Origin: JAEZDP01 sp044508265
Lineage (GTDB): Bacteria > Acidobacteriota > Vicinamibacteria > Vicinamibacterales > Vicinamibacteraceae
Assembly (NCBI GenBank): GCA_044508265.1
Contig: JBIQIB010000016.1
Span: 1 to 52,437 of the forward strand
Length of the DNA: 52,437 nt
Direction of reading: 5' to 3'
Shown here: piece by piece, positions 1 through 8,652 of the stretch
Layout of the letters: each line of letters opens with the position of its first letter
Position numbering within the stretch: position 1 is the first letter of the stretch
The notes under the pieces: model-generated
What the model was told of the DNA's origin: nothing
Database searches by the model: none
Seen by the model: the letters and a program-made list of their open reading frames with translations, nothing else
Position numbers and translations under genes: made by a program

Positions 1-943
1 GCTCGTCGAATCCCATGTAGTTGCGCAGGACGCCCACGCGACGTCCCGAGAGGCCGTCCGTGCGGAGGCTATGGCTGTAGTCCCGCCGCGCCTGCTGGCG
101 CTGCGTCGCCGCGTCGCGCGGATCGACACCGGTCAGCGGTCCGAGCAGCGCGGCGGCATCCGCCACGGTGCGGGCCATGGGGCCGGCGGTGTCCTGGGTG
201 GCCGCGATCGGAATGATGCCGCTGCGGCTCCACAGCCCTACCGTCGGCTTGATCCCGACGATGCCGTTGCGCGACGAGGGGCAGATGATCGAGCCGTCGG
301 TCTCCGTGCCGACGGCGACGACGCAGAGGTTCGCGGCGACGGCGACGCCCGACCCGGTACTGGATCCGCAGGCGTTCCTGTCGAGTGCATAGGGGTTGCG
401 CGTCAGGCCTCCCCTTGCGCTCCAGCCGCTCGTCGAGTGGCTCGATCGGAAGTTGGCCCACTCGCTCAGGTTCGTCTTGCCGAGCAGCACCGCGCCCGCT
501 TCGCGCAGGCGCGCCACGATGAACGCGTCGCGTGGTGGCCGCGCGTCCACCATCGCCAGCGATCCGGCCGTCGTCTTCATCCGATCGGCGGTGTCGATGT
601 TGTCCTTGATGAGGACCGGGATTCCGTGCAGCGGCCCGCGGATGGTACCGGCGGCGCGCTCCCTGTCGCGCGCGTCGGCGATGTCGAGGGCATCAGGGTT
701 CACCTCGATCACGCTGTTGAGGCGCGGGCCGGATCTGTCCACGGATGCGATGCGCGCGAGGCAGGCCTCGGTCAGCTGTCGTGCCGTCAGCGCGCCCGCG
801 GCCATGCGGTCCTGCAGCGTCGCGACGGTGGATTCCTCGAAGGCGAACGCCGGAACCTGCGGCTGCGCGGCACGGGAGGCGTGCGGCGTGAGGGCAGCGG
901 CGCCGGCGACGGCGGCGCGCTGCAGGAAGTCGCGGCGCTCCAT
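1..943 (-). CDS. Amidase (amidase-signature family), C-terminus cut by window edge
   Basis: Hydrolase of the amidase-signature family, which cleaves C-N amide bonds with a Ser-cisSer-Lys triad. The first 314 residues are present and the frame is still open at base 1. Likely triad: Lys113 in PVLIKDN, Ser194 in CGSSTGSG and Ser218 in TETDGSI; the 24-residue gap between the serines is typical. The N-terminus begins MERRDFLQRAAVAGAAAL, a twin-arginine signal, so the enzyme is probably exported folded. The ATG at 943 was chosen because this signal follows it directly. A -10-like TAACAT lies 7 nt upstream (951-956), so the mRNA may be leaderless. It diverges from the zinc protease at 988 across a 44-bp spacer. 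The substrate cannot be told; AspS/GatA-type tRNA amidotransferase is unlikely given the export signal. Confidence 0.9.
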   Translation of the reverse strand, partial: MERRDFLQRAAVAGAAALTPHASRAAQPQVPAFAFEESTVATLQDRMAAGALTARQLTEACLARIASVDRSGPRLNSVIEVNPDALDIADARDRERAAGTIRGPLHGIPVLIKDNIDTADRMKTTAGSLAMVDARPPRDAFIVARLREAGAVLLGKTNLSEWANFRSSHSTSGWSARGGLTRNPYALDRNACGSSTGSGVAVAANLCVVAVGTETDGSIICPSSRNGIVGIKPTVGLWSRSGIIPIAATQDTAGPMARTVADAAALLGPLTGVDPRDAATQRQQARRDYSHSLRTDGLSGRRVGVLRNYMGFDE

Positions 944-987
944 GCGGCGGATGTTACAATCGCCGCGCTTTCCCCGCCAGATTCCAT

Positions 988-3543
988 ATGCGTACACGAG
1001 TGACGGTCGTCCTCTCCCTGCTTGCCCTGGCCGTGGCAGCGTCACCGGCCGCAGGCCAGCGCTCCCCCGCCGCAGCACCTGCATCCGCGACCAAGTCGAT
1101 CGGCGAACGGACCGCCGGCCTCACGAGGCTGGACGGCTACCTGCCGATGTACTGGGATGCCGCGGCAGGCCGCCTGCTCCTCGAGATCGGCGTATTCGAT
1201 CGCGAGCTGCTCTACGTGGTGTCGCTACCGGCCGGTCTCGGGTCGAATCCCATCGGGCTCGATCGCGGGCAGCTTGGGAGCACGCACGTCGTCACCTTCC
1301 AGCGCGTCGGCCCGCGCGTCCTGATGGTGGAGTCGAACTACCGCTTTCGGGCGCTGTCTGAGGATGCCGCCGAGCGGCGCGCGGTGGCCGACTCGTTCGC
1401 GCGCTCGGTCTTGTGGGGCTTCACTGTCGAAGCGGAAGCCGACGGCCGCGTCGTCGTGGACGCCACGGACCTGTTCGTCCGCGACGCCCATGGGGTGGCC
1501 GCGCGGCTGCGCCGCGCGAGTCAGGGCACGTACCGCCTCGACGCCAGCCGCAGCGCCATCCACCTGCCGCGCACGAAGGCCTTCCCGAAGAACACGGAAG
1601 TGGAGGCCATCGTGACGCTCGTCACGGAGGGCGACCCCGGGCCGCTCGTGAGCCAGGTCACGCCGACGGCCGAGGCCGTGACGGTGCGGCAGCACCACTC
1701 CTTCGTCGAGCTGCCCGACATGGCGACGAACCCGTACGAGCCGCGGGTCGCCGACCCGCGCGTGGGCGTCATCGACATGATGTTCCACGACTACGCGTCC
1801 CCGGTGATCGAGCCGATCGAGAAGCACTGGGTGGTGCGCCATCACCTCGAGAAGCGCGACACGTCGGCGGCCGTCAGCGAGGCCGTCGAGCCCATCGTCT
1901 ACTACGTGGACAACGGCACGCCGGAGCCCATCCGCTCTGCCCTGCTCGACGGCGCGCGCTGGTGGAGCGCGGCGTTCGAGGCGGCCGGGTATCGCGACGC
2001 CTTTCGTGTTGAGGTGCTGCCCGAGGACGCCGACCCGATGGATCTCCGCTACAACATGATTCACTGGGTCCACCGATCGACACGCGGCTGGTCGTACGGT
2101 GCAAGTGTCGTGGACCCGCGTACGGGGCAGATCCTCAAGGGCAACGTCAGCCTGGGCTCACTGCGCGTCAGGCAGGACGTGATGCTTGCCACCGGCCTCA
2201 CGGGCAGCCGCATCGCCGGGGGCGACGATCCGCTGGGCCAGCTTGAATGCGCGGCGGGCGCGGTCGGCGGCGCCGAGTACCTGGCCCAGGCCGCGCCGGA
2301 TGCCGACGTCGAAGCGATGGCCCTGGCGCGGATCCGTCAGCTGTCGGCACACGAAGTGGGCCACACGCTCGGCTTCGCGCACAACTTCGCCGCCAGCACG
2401 TACGGCCGCGCGTCCGTGATGGACTACCCGGTACCGCTGACGCGCATCGTCGACGGCGCCGTCGACCTGTCCGAGGCCTACGGCGTGGGCGTCGGGCCGT
2501 TCGACATGTTCGCTGCCCGTTACGCGTACGCGCAGTTCCCCGAAGGCGCCGACGAGGCCGCGGCGCTGCGGCAGATCGTCGAGGAAGGCGTCGCCGCCGG
2601 CATGCTCTACGTGAGCGACGCGGACGCCAGGCCGGCGGGCGCCGCACACCCGCTCGCCCACCTGTGGGACAACGGCGCCGACCCGGTCGCTCAGCTCCGG
2701 CACGAGCTCGAGGTCCGCCGGGTGGCGATGGACCGGTTCGGCCTGCAGAGCATCCGCGACGGCTCGTCACTGAGCTTTCTGGAGCAGATGTTCCTGCCGC
2801 TGTACCTGCACCATCGGTATCAGGTGCAGGCTGCGGTGAAGTCGATAGGCGGCGTGCACTACACCTACGCGGCACGCCATGACGCAGGCGCACTCCCGGA
2901 ACTGCCGCGCATCGTCGAACCTGCCGTGCAGCGGGCCGCCCTGGCGGCGGTGCTCCGCACGCTGTCGCCCGAGGTGCTCGTCGTGCCGGAGCGCGTCCTG
3001 GCGCTGCTGCAGCCGCGCAGCGACGCGTTCGGCGGATTCAACACCGAGCTGTTCCCGCGACGGACGGGTCTCACGTTCGACGCCGTGGGCGTCGCGACGG
3101 TGGCCGCCGATCACACCATCTCCCTGCTCCTCAACGCCCAGCGTGCCGCCAGGCTCGTCGAGCAGCACGCACGCGACGGCAGCACCCCAGGGTTCCATGA
3201 AGTGCTCGACGCCCTGCACGACGCCATGCGGCCTTCGCCCTCGACAGCGCACGCGCTCGACGGCGCCGTGCGGCGGGCCGTGCAGGCTCTCTACGCACGG
3301 CGGCTCATGGACCTCGCCTCTGACGCCGCCGCGAGCACTGACGTCCGCGCCATGGCCACGGCCGCCCTCACGCGGCTGACGACCCTTCCTTCACCAGAAC
3401 TCTCAGACGGCGGCGCCGCCGCCGCATGGGCCGCACACAAAGCGGCCCTCGAGGCCGACATCGAGCGGTTCCTGAAGCGGCCCGAAGCGACGGTCACCCA
3501 CCCGCGGCCGCTGCCGACGCCGGCGGGGGATCCGATCGGGTAA
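988..3543 (+). CDS. Secreted zinc-dependent metalloprotease (DUF5117/DUF5118 type)
   Basis: Zinc endopeptidase of 851 residues. A signal peptide (about residues 1-23, ending in AAGQ) is followed by a beta-rich N-terminal region typical of DUF5118/DUF5117 proteins (YLPMYWDAAAGRLLLEI, then an FDRELLYVVSLPAG segment). The metzincin zinc site is HEVGHTLGFAH at residues 455-465 (HEXXHXXGXXH), and the Met-turn is in SVMDYP about 16 residues later. The 400-residue C-terminal part is helical and carries no motif I can name. Start ATG at 988: there is no clear Shine-Dalgarno, but a TACAAT -10-like box at 955-960 would give a short leader. The gene stands alone and converges on the pilX-like gene. Family knowledge suggests a periplasmic or extracellular location; the substrate is unknown. 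Confidence 0.9.
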   Translation: MRTRVTVVLSLLALAVAASPAAGQRSPAAAPASATKSIGERTAGLTRLDGYLPMYWDAAAGRLLLEIGVFDRELLYVVSLPAGLGSNPIGLDRGQLGSTHVVTFQRVGPRVLMVESNYRFRALSEDAAERRAVADSFARSVLWGFTVEAEADGRVVVDATDLFVRDAHGVAARLRRASQGTYRLDASRSAIHLPRTKAFPKNTEVEAIVTLVTEGDPGPLVSQVTPTAEAVTVRQHHSFVELPDMATNPYEPRVADPRVGVIDMMFHDYASPVIEPIEKHWVVRHHLEKRDTSAAVSEAVEPIVYYVDNGTPEPIRSALLDGARWWSAAFEAAGYRDAFRVEVLPEDADPMDLRYNMIHWVHRSTRGWSYGASVVDPRTGQILKGNVSLGSLRVRQDVMLATGLTGSRIAGGDDPLGQLECAAGAVGGAEYLAQAAPDADVEAMALARIRQLSAHEVGHTLGFAHNFAASTYGRASVMDYPVPLTRIVDGAVDLSEAYGVGVGPFDMFAARYAYAQFPEGADEAAALRQIVEEGVAAGMLYVSDADARPAGAAHPLAHLWDNGADPVAQLRHELEVRRVAMDRFGLQSIRDGSSLSFLEQMFLPLYLHHRYQVQAAVKSIGGVHYTYAARHDAGALPELPRIVEPAVQRAALAAVLRTLSPEVLVVPERVLALLQPRSDAFGGFNTELFPRRTGLTFDAVGVATVAADHTISLLLNAQRAARLVEQHARDGSTPGFHEVLDALHDAMRPSPSTAHALDGAVRRAVQALYARRLMDLASDAAASTDVRAMATAALTRLTTLPSPELSDGGAAAAWAAHKAALEADIERFLKRPEATVTHPRPLPTPAGDPIG

Positions 3544-3548
3544 TGGGG

Positions 3549-3666
3549 TGAGGAATGGAGGAGCGGAGGAACGGAGGAAAGGAGGAAGAGGAGCGGAGGA
3601 AAGGAGGAGCGAAGGAACGGAGGAAGAGGAGCGGAGGAAAGGAGGAGTGGAGGAAGGGAGGAAGGG
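3549..3666. repeat. Purine-rich imperfect tandem repeat
   Basis: About 118 bp made almost entirely of GGAGGA, GGAGGAAA and GGAGGAGCGGA blocks on the + strand. A unit of roughly 37-45 bp appears at least twice with small deletions. It fills the spacer between two convergent stop codons (3543 and 3708). Short open frames through it are low-complexity and are not taken as genes. Confidence 0.8.
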
Positions 3667-3707
3667 CAAGCCCGCCCGGTCGCCGCGGGCCTGCGCTGAG
3701 CGTGTTG

Positions 3708-6200
3708 CTACTGCGTGGGGCGCAGGAGCTGGCGGAACGTGAGCGTGTTGATGTCGCGGAACATCGGGGTGCGCGGCGGCAGCAGCAGCGGGTTCAGGAA
3801 CTCCTCGTCGAAGTTGTACCCGCGGTCGGGCGCGCCGTAGACGACGTCGCAGCACTTGTAGACGCCGACGGCCTGGCGGCTGGTGTAGAAGCTGATGATC
3901 GAGCCGCGATAGTGCAGCGCCTGTCCGCCCCAGCTTTCCAGGAAGCGCAGGAAGTTGTGCGCGCCGCCGTCGGTGCCGAAGTCGGTGTGGTCGTTCGACG
4001 TATTGCTCGTCGGCCGGGTGAAGCTGAGGCCTTTGCCGGCGATGACGCCGAAGCGGTACCAGGTGGTCGTCGCCGGACGCCCGCCAGGCGCATGCGGCGA
4101 GGTGAACGACCGGATGTCGTTCCAGTTCGACGACAGCAGCGTGACGGCGTCGGCAATCACCGCCGCCGATACGTGCCCGTTGCCGACCGGTCCGAAGGCG
4201 CCGCCCGTCTCGCTGCATGAGCCCGGCGCGTTGCCCGGCGTACAGGCGTTGTAGTTGCCCTGCACGTATACGGGGTTCTCCGACGCGATGGTGAGGCCCT
4301 GCGTACCGACGGCCGGCAGTTGCCCACGCGCGCCGTTGACGACCTTCAGCGCCCGACGGAAAAAGATCGCGCGATTCGCCCGTGCGATCGTCGCGGCCGC
4401 CGTGCTGCCGCTGTTGGTGATCTGTGACCAGAGCGTCGGCGAGCCGAACGTGTGCGCGACCGCCGATCGCGGAACGTTGCCGTAGGTTTCGAGCGTGCCG
4501 TTGCCGTTGACGTCCTCGCCGTTGTCGAGCACGTTGTTGGACGTGCTCGACGACGACGCGGGGTTGATGATGTCCTCCATGCCCAGCTCGCCCGTCTCCA
4601 GGTCGTCGCCGGGGTTCCAGGGCGTGCCGCCCGCGGGCGCCGGGACGCCGTCGGCACCCAGCGAACGGTTGCCGCGCCGATCCGAGAAGTACACGACGTA
4701 GCCCGTCTCGCGCATCGTGTCGGCGTTGCCTGTCGTCCCGATCTCGCCTTCGAGCCAGCGGCGCAGGTTGTTCACGTCGAGCTCGACGTAGTGCATGACG
4801 CCGCCGAATCGCGGCAGGGTGCCCGAGGCCGACGGGTCGTCGCGTCGCGCCCCTTCCCGCGCGTCGTAAAGCACGTTGGGCCAGAGGTTCGTCGCGCTCG
4901 TCGTCGTGCAGCCCCCGACGGTGTCCTTGACGCGCTGGATCCGAATCACCGCGTCGGGGTTGGGCTCGGTGCAGGTGCCGACCGTGTTCAGCGTGCCGTT
5001 CGACAGTCGTCGTCCCGTGAAGCCCAGCTTGAGGATCTCGTAGGTGACGTCGCTCCAGGTGCCGTCGCTCGACTGCCGCTGGATCTTGATGTAGCCGCCC
5101 AGCAGCGAGCCGGTGCCCGTCTTGTACTCGGTGGACGCGCCGCCACGGGCGAGCGGCATGGCGTCGAGCGTGTTGCCGGCATACGGGATGCCCAGCGCCG
5201 TCCCGCGCGTCTGCAGGCCGTCGCCGCCGTGAAGGGCCGCCTGGTGCGTCAGGCTCTCGAGCGAGATGGGCTCCACGCCGTCGTTCACCGTGGGCAGCAG
5301 CATCAGGTCGTCGCGCGTGTCCGAGAGCAGGATCCGCAGGCTGGCCATCGAGTAGAAGCGCTGCTGCGCGACGGCCGGCGTGTCGGGAGCGAACCGGTTG
5401 GGCCGCCGGATCAGGTCGACGGGCACGGCCTCGTCGTTGATCAGCGGCAGGTCCAGGCGCCGCGCACCGGTGCGGCCGTTCATGATCGTCCGGTTGTATT
5501 TCCCGACGGACACGTTGGTCCACAGCGGCTCGTTCAACGCGCTCCCGGGACCATCGACGACGCTGCCTTCGCAAGCGGCCAGCTGGCAGTTCTGAGAGCT
5601 GCCGGAGTTGGCGCCGTTGATGCCCAGGTCCCGGTAGTTGTTCGTGCCGGGCGCGAGCGTCACGCGCACACGACCGTTGTGGGTCTGCTGACCGTTGGCG
5701 AGGCGTGCGCGGATCACCTCACCGACGGCGGTGACGCGGTCGGAGAGCGTCAGGAGCGCTGTGCCGTCCTGCTTCAGGTAGAGGTTCTGGTTCGTGTGCA
5801 CGCGGCCGCCGAAGTTGAAGTCGGGGCCGGCGAAGAAGCTCAGGTCGTTCTCCGAGAAGATGCCGAACTGGAACACCGGGATGCCCACCGTCTGCATCTC
5901 GCGGCGCATTCGTACCTCGCCGCCGCCCACNNNNNNNNNNNNNNNNNNNNNNNNNNNNNNNNNNNNNNNNNNNNNNNNNNNNNNNNNNNNNNNNNNNNNN
6001 NNNNNNNNNNNNNNNNNNNNNNNNNNNNNNCGGTTCAGCCCGCCGGTGAGCTGGTCGGACATGACGACCGCGACGAAGCCGGCGGTGAGCGCCGACATCA
6101 GCATCATCACCATGACCGTGGAAAGCAGCGCGATCCCCCGTTCGCGGCCGGCGTGGCGCGCGAGGACGCGCAGGCGCGTGACAATGCGTCTTCGGAACAT
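3708..6200 (-). CDS. PilX-like pilus assembly protein, large C-terminal region, interrupted by gap
   Basis: Type IV pilus minor-subunit protein. The N-terminus (RERGIALLSTVMVMMLMSAL) is a prepilin-like hydrophobic helix of the PilX_N type. After the N run the protein resumes with a region resembling DUF4900 (FGGRVHTNQNLYLKQDG) and a long Gly/Asn/Thr-rich extracellular part with many segments typical of surface proteins. Classical PilX proteins are about 200 residues; this one exceeds 790, so it carries a large extra domain. ATG at 6200 is preferred over GTG at 6209 because GAGG lies 8 nt before it. It is the last gene of the pseudopilin operon, just after pilW. The true length is unknown because the 100 N are a placeholder; frame continuity across them may be chance. 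Confidence 0.75.
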   Translation of the reverse strand: MFRRRIVTRLRVLARHAGRERGIALLSTVMVMMLMSALTAGFVAVVMSDQLTGGLNXXXXXXXXXXXXXXXXXXXXXXXXXXXXXXXXXXVGGGEVRMRREMQTVGIPVFQFGIFSENDLSFFAGPDFNFGGRVHTNQNLYLKQDGTALLTLSDRVTAVGEVIRARLANGQQTHNGRVRVTLAPGTNNYRDLGINGANSGSSQNCQLAACEGSVVDGPGSALNEPLWTNVSVGKYNRTIMNGRTGARRLDLPLINDEAVPVDLIRRPNRFAPDTPAVAQQRFYSMASLRILLSDTRDDLMLLPTVNDGVEPISLESLTHQAALHGGDGLQTRGTALGIPYAGNTLDAMPLARGGASTEYKTGTGSLLGGYIKIQRQSSDGTWSDVTYEILKLGFTGRRLSNGTLNTVGTCTEPNPDAVIRIQRVKDTVGGCTTTSATNLWPNVLYDAREGARRDDPSASGTLPRFGGVMHYVELDVNNLRRWLEGEIGTTGNADTMRETGYVVYFSDRRGNRSLGADGVPAPAGGTPWNPGDDLETGELGMEDIINPASSSSTSNNVLDNGEDVNGNGTLETYGNVPRSAVAHTFGSPTLWSQITNSGSTAAATIARANRAIFFRRALKVVNGARGQLPAVGTQGLTIASENPVYVQGNYNACTPGNAPGSCSETGGAFGPVGNGHVSAAVIADAVTLLSSNWNDIRSFTSPHAPGGRPATTTWYRFGVIAGKGLSFTRPTSNTSNDHTDFGTDGGAHNFLRFLESWGGQALHYRGSIISFYTSRQAVGVYKCCDVVYGAPDRGYNFDEEFLNPLLLPPRTPMFRDINTLTFRQLLRPTQ
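5931..6030. other. Assembly gap (100 N)
   Basis: Exactly 100 N inside the pilX-like gene. This is the conventional placeholder length for a scaffold join of unknown size, so residues about 57-90 of that protein are missing and spacing across it should not be trusted. Confidence 0.98.
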
Positions 6201-6210
6201 CGCATTCACC

Positions 6211-7335
6211 TCACGAGTACCTGTCGACGAGCGCGAGGTTGCGCAGGCTGACCTGTGTGACGAGCGTGTTGCGCAGGAACTGGCGGGTCTGCGGGTGCGG
6301 CTGGGTGGACCTGCCTGTCAGCGTCACGTTGATCTTGCGGATCTGGTTCTCCGAACAGGCCGAGGGAGCGCAGGCGCCGGCTCCGTCCAGGTCTGCCGCG
6401 GTCATCGCCACCTCGACCCTGTTGTTGACGCCGTCCACCAGGTCGTAGCTCAGCGCGAAGTCGTCGATGGCAAAGGCCACGACAGTGGCCGGGTTCGCGT
6501 TGATGCGGCGAATCAGCCGCAGATCGCGTGCGTCGTCGCCAGGGGTCTCGAGGTAGTAGCTGATCATCCGGATGCGGGTGGCGACCGACGGGACGATCTC
6601 GAAGTCGCAGGGCCGCGGCGGCAGGGGGCACGCGGCGACGTCCACGGGGGCGGCAGCGATGTACTGCGCCAGCGTCCCGTTCTCCGCGCCCGCCTGGTTG
6701 AGTTCGAGCGGGTCGCCTTCCTCGAAGAACAGCTCGTCGCCCTCGACGCCCGTCACGAACTTCAACGTGCTGAGCGATCCCTTGGTCAGCATGATCAGGT
6801 CGCCGACGCGCACGTTGTCGCCCGCGACGTCGGGCAGGTCGTCGTTGATGACGTCGGGAGTCAGGCGCAGCGAGGACGCCGTCAGCTCGATCACCTCGAC
6901 CTGGTTGAGCACGTTGTCGGCGCCGAGCAGCGTCACCATGTCGGTTGCCAGCCCGTTGACGACGGGGCCCATGCCGGCGCCGACCGTCACCGCCGGCAGC
7001 GTCGTGGATTCGGGGTCGAAGGTGTAGTTGGTGCCGAGCGGGCCCGGCCGCACGATGGGCAGCGCCCCGTCACCAGATGGAATCGAAACGACCTTGCCGG
7101 ACGGCAGCCCCTGCCCGGCCTGGAGCATGTCGCGCACCAGCAGGTCCATCGCGACCCGCAGGTTGTTGTTCATCGCCGTCGACATCTTGACGGTCTCGTT
7201 GGCCCGGATCGCCTCCGTCATGGCGCCGAACACGCCCGTCAGCACGAGCGCCATCAGGGCCATGCCGATGACGAGCTCGACGAGGGACAGGCCTCGCTCG
7301 CCCCGACCGGGCTTCATGTCTCCGTTCCTGGTCAT
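6211..7335 (-). CDS. pilW: PilW-type minor pseudopilin
   Basis: Type IV pilus minor pseudopilin of 374 residues. The N-terminus MTRNGDMKPGRGERGLSLVE holds a class III signal: a basic leader, Gly before the cleavage site, then a hydrophobic helix (LSLVELVIGMALMALVLTGVFGAM) with Glu at +5. The rest matches the general PilW plan of a long helix and a beta-rich head, with Cys residues in the C-terminal third. Start ATG 7335 overlaps the pilV stop in ATGA (7332-7335), indicating translational coupling; an in-frame ATG at 7317 is the alternative. Family role: minor subunits prime pilus assembly at the inner membrane after cleavage by PilD. Symbol given by family resemblance. Confidence 0.8.
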   Translation of the reverse strand: MTRNGDMKPGRGERGLSLVELVIGMALMALVLTGVFGAMTEAIRANETVKMSTAMNNNLRVAMDLLVRDMLQAGQGLPSGKVVSIPSGDGALPIVRPGPLGTNYTFDPESTTLPAVTVGAGMGPVVNGLATDMVTLLGADNVLNQVEVIELTASSLRLTPDVINDDLPDVAGDNVRVGDLIMLTKGSLSTLKFVTGVEGDELFFEEGDPLELNQAGAENGTLAQYIAAAPVDVAACPLPPRPCDFEIVPSVATRIRMISYYLETPGDDARDLRLIRRINANPATVVAFAIDDFALSYDLVDGVNNRVEVAMTAADLDGAGACAPSACSENQIRKINVTLTGRSTQPHPQTRQFLRNTLVTQVSLRNLALVDRYS

Positions 7336-7910
7336 GAGTAGTTCGAGATGAACGTGGTAAGGCGGTACTGCCTGGTGATGCCGCCCACGCGGTAGTCGAC
7401 CGTGACGCGGATCTCGCGGAGCGACGTGCTGTGATCGCAGATCCAGATCTCGCGGTTGAAGGTGGTGAGCTCCTGCTCCCAGTCGTCGTCGGTGTCCCGG
7501 ATGCCGTCGGCGCCGAAGTGCCGTACGCGCTCGATGGGCAGTTCCTCGTCGCCAGGTGTGTTGACGAGGCCGTCGGGACCCGCGACGCGCAGCCCGACCT
7601 GCGGGCCGTCGATGAACGTGCCGGGCGTGGCATTCCATCCGCTCGGCTCGTCCACGCCTTCACACATGCGCGCCGTGGCGTTGCGGATCTGATTCCAGGT
7701 GATGGTGCGCGTGTCGCGCGCGGTGTGCACGCTCTCGATCGCCTCTCGTGCCTTTTCGCGGGCGACGAGGTTGGCCGACGAGGTCGACGCGTGGGCCATG
7801 CCCAGCAGGAACACCTGCGCGAGCCCGAGCAGGCCCCCCATGAGCAGGAGCATCGACACGAGCACCTCGAGCAGGCTGAAGCCTGCCTCGCTTCCGCGGG
7901 GCTGCGTCAT
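7332..7910 (-). CDS. pilV: PilV-type minor pseudopilin
   Basis: Minor pseudopilin of 192 residues. N-terminal prepilin motif: MTQPRGSEAGFSLLEVLVS, with Gly-Phe at the cleavage site and Glu at +5, followed by a hydrophobic helix through about residue 35 (MLLLMGGLLGLAQVFLLGM). The globular part has few recognisable motifs. ATG 7910 overlaps the stop of the upstream gspH/fimT-like gene in ATGA, which favours it over ATG at 7919. Sits second in the four-gene pseudopilin operon, and the same overlap links it to pilW. Pilus biogenesis or a type II secretion pseudopilus would both fit; the PilW and PilX partners favour pili. Confidence 0.8.
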   Translation of the reverse strand: MTQPRGSEAGFSLLEVLVSMLLLMGGLLGLAQVFLLGMAHASTSSANLVAREKAREAIESVHTARDTRTITWNQIRNATARMCEGVDEPSGWNATPGTFIDGPQVGLRVAGPDGLVNTPGDEELPIERVRHFGADGIRDTDDDWEQELTTFNREIWICDHSTSLREIRVTVDYRVGGITRQYRLTTFISNYS

Positions 7911-8479
7911 TCGATCCATCCCGCGCCGTTCCAGCGCCATTCGCGGATGAGCGCCGTGGGGCCGAACAGGCTGACGGCCCGCGCCGTCTCGGGACGGAAC
8001 TGCTGGCCGAGGAATACGGTGCCGTTGACCACGTCGCCATTTGCATCGACAAGCTGGCCCTCCGTCGTGAATCGCCAGGGGGCCGCACCGGTGAAGTCCG
8101 CCGTGTCGTTTGCGCTCGCGAATCCGTCCGGGGTGTCGGGCATCCCGTCGAAACGGGTATAGATCACGCCCTGTTCGAGCACGCCTTCCTGGACGAGCGT
8201 CTGGCCGTCGAGGGCACCGTCGGCGTCGATGTCGTCGCGCCAGGCTTCGACGCGGTTCGGCGCGATGAAGCGGATCTCGATGTTGCGCCGTTCCGTGATC
8301 GACTGTTCGCGCGCCTGCCGCAGCACGCCAGTCAGCTGCGAGCTGCCGCTGTCGCTGCGCGCGGCCTCCACGACGCCCGGCAGCACCGCAAGGGCGCCGG
8401 CCAGCAGCGTGGCTACGACCATCGAAATGATCAAGACTTCGAGCAGGGTGAAGCCGCGCTCGTTCTCCCGACTGCGCAT
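7907..8479 (-). CDS. GspH/FimT family pseudopilin
   Basis: Prepilin-like protein of 190 residues and first gene of the pseudopilin operon. The leader MRSRENERGFTLLEVLIISM has a basic stretch, Gly-Phe cleavage site and Glu at +5; the hydrophobic helix runs to about residue 35. The middle part (LRQAREQSITERRNIEIRF) matches the GspH/FimT pattern in which an Arg-Gln/Arg-Glu-Ala helix precedes the first strand. ATG 8479 was chosen because GGGAGGG lies 8 nt upstream and the leader then has normal length. It ends in an ATGA overlap with pilV. The upstream spacer (8480-8652) shows no gene and no convincing promoter. Confidence 0.82.
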   Translation of the reverse strand: MRSRENERGFTLLEVLIISMVVATLLAGALAVLPGVVEAARSDSGSSQLTGVLRQAREQSITERRNIEIRFIAPNRVEAWRDDIDADGALDGQTLVQEGVLEQGVIYTRFDGMPDTPDGFASANDTADFTGAAPWRFTTEGQLVDANGDVVNGTVFLGQQFRPETARAVSLFGPTALIREWRWNGAGWIE

Positions 8480-8652
8480 GTACGTGGCCCTCCCACGGCC
8501 GTGCACGGTTGTCGGAAGCAACCTCAGCAACGAGCGTACCAACGCGACAAGGCACCGGCCCGCCCCTTTACAGGGCAGAACCGGCGCCGACGTTCTTACG
8601 AAAGTGTCAGGTTACGTGCAAGGCTGTCGTGCGGACGGCCGCGCCTGGCGCG

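Noticed and set aside
3549..3666. Repeats thought to be CRISPR-like
   Set aside because: Units are imperfect, contiguous and purine-rich with no unique spacers and no cas gene nearby.
5931..6030. 34 unknown residues in frame in the PilX-like protein
   Set aside because: A run of exactly 100 N is a placeholder; an open frame through it does not show that both halves are one gene, or how long the gap is.
4452..6251. 599-codon open frame on the + strand across the N gap
   Set aside because: It runs through N and lies opposite the PilX-like gene, with a low-complexity, Arg/Val-rich composition. No family motif.
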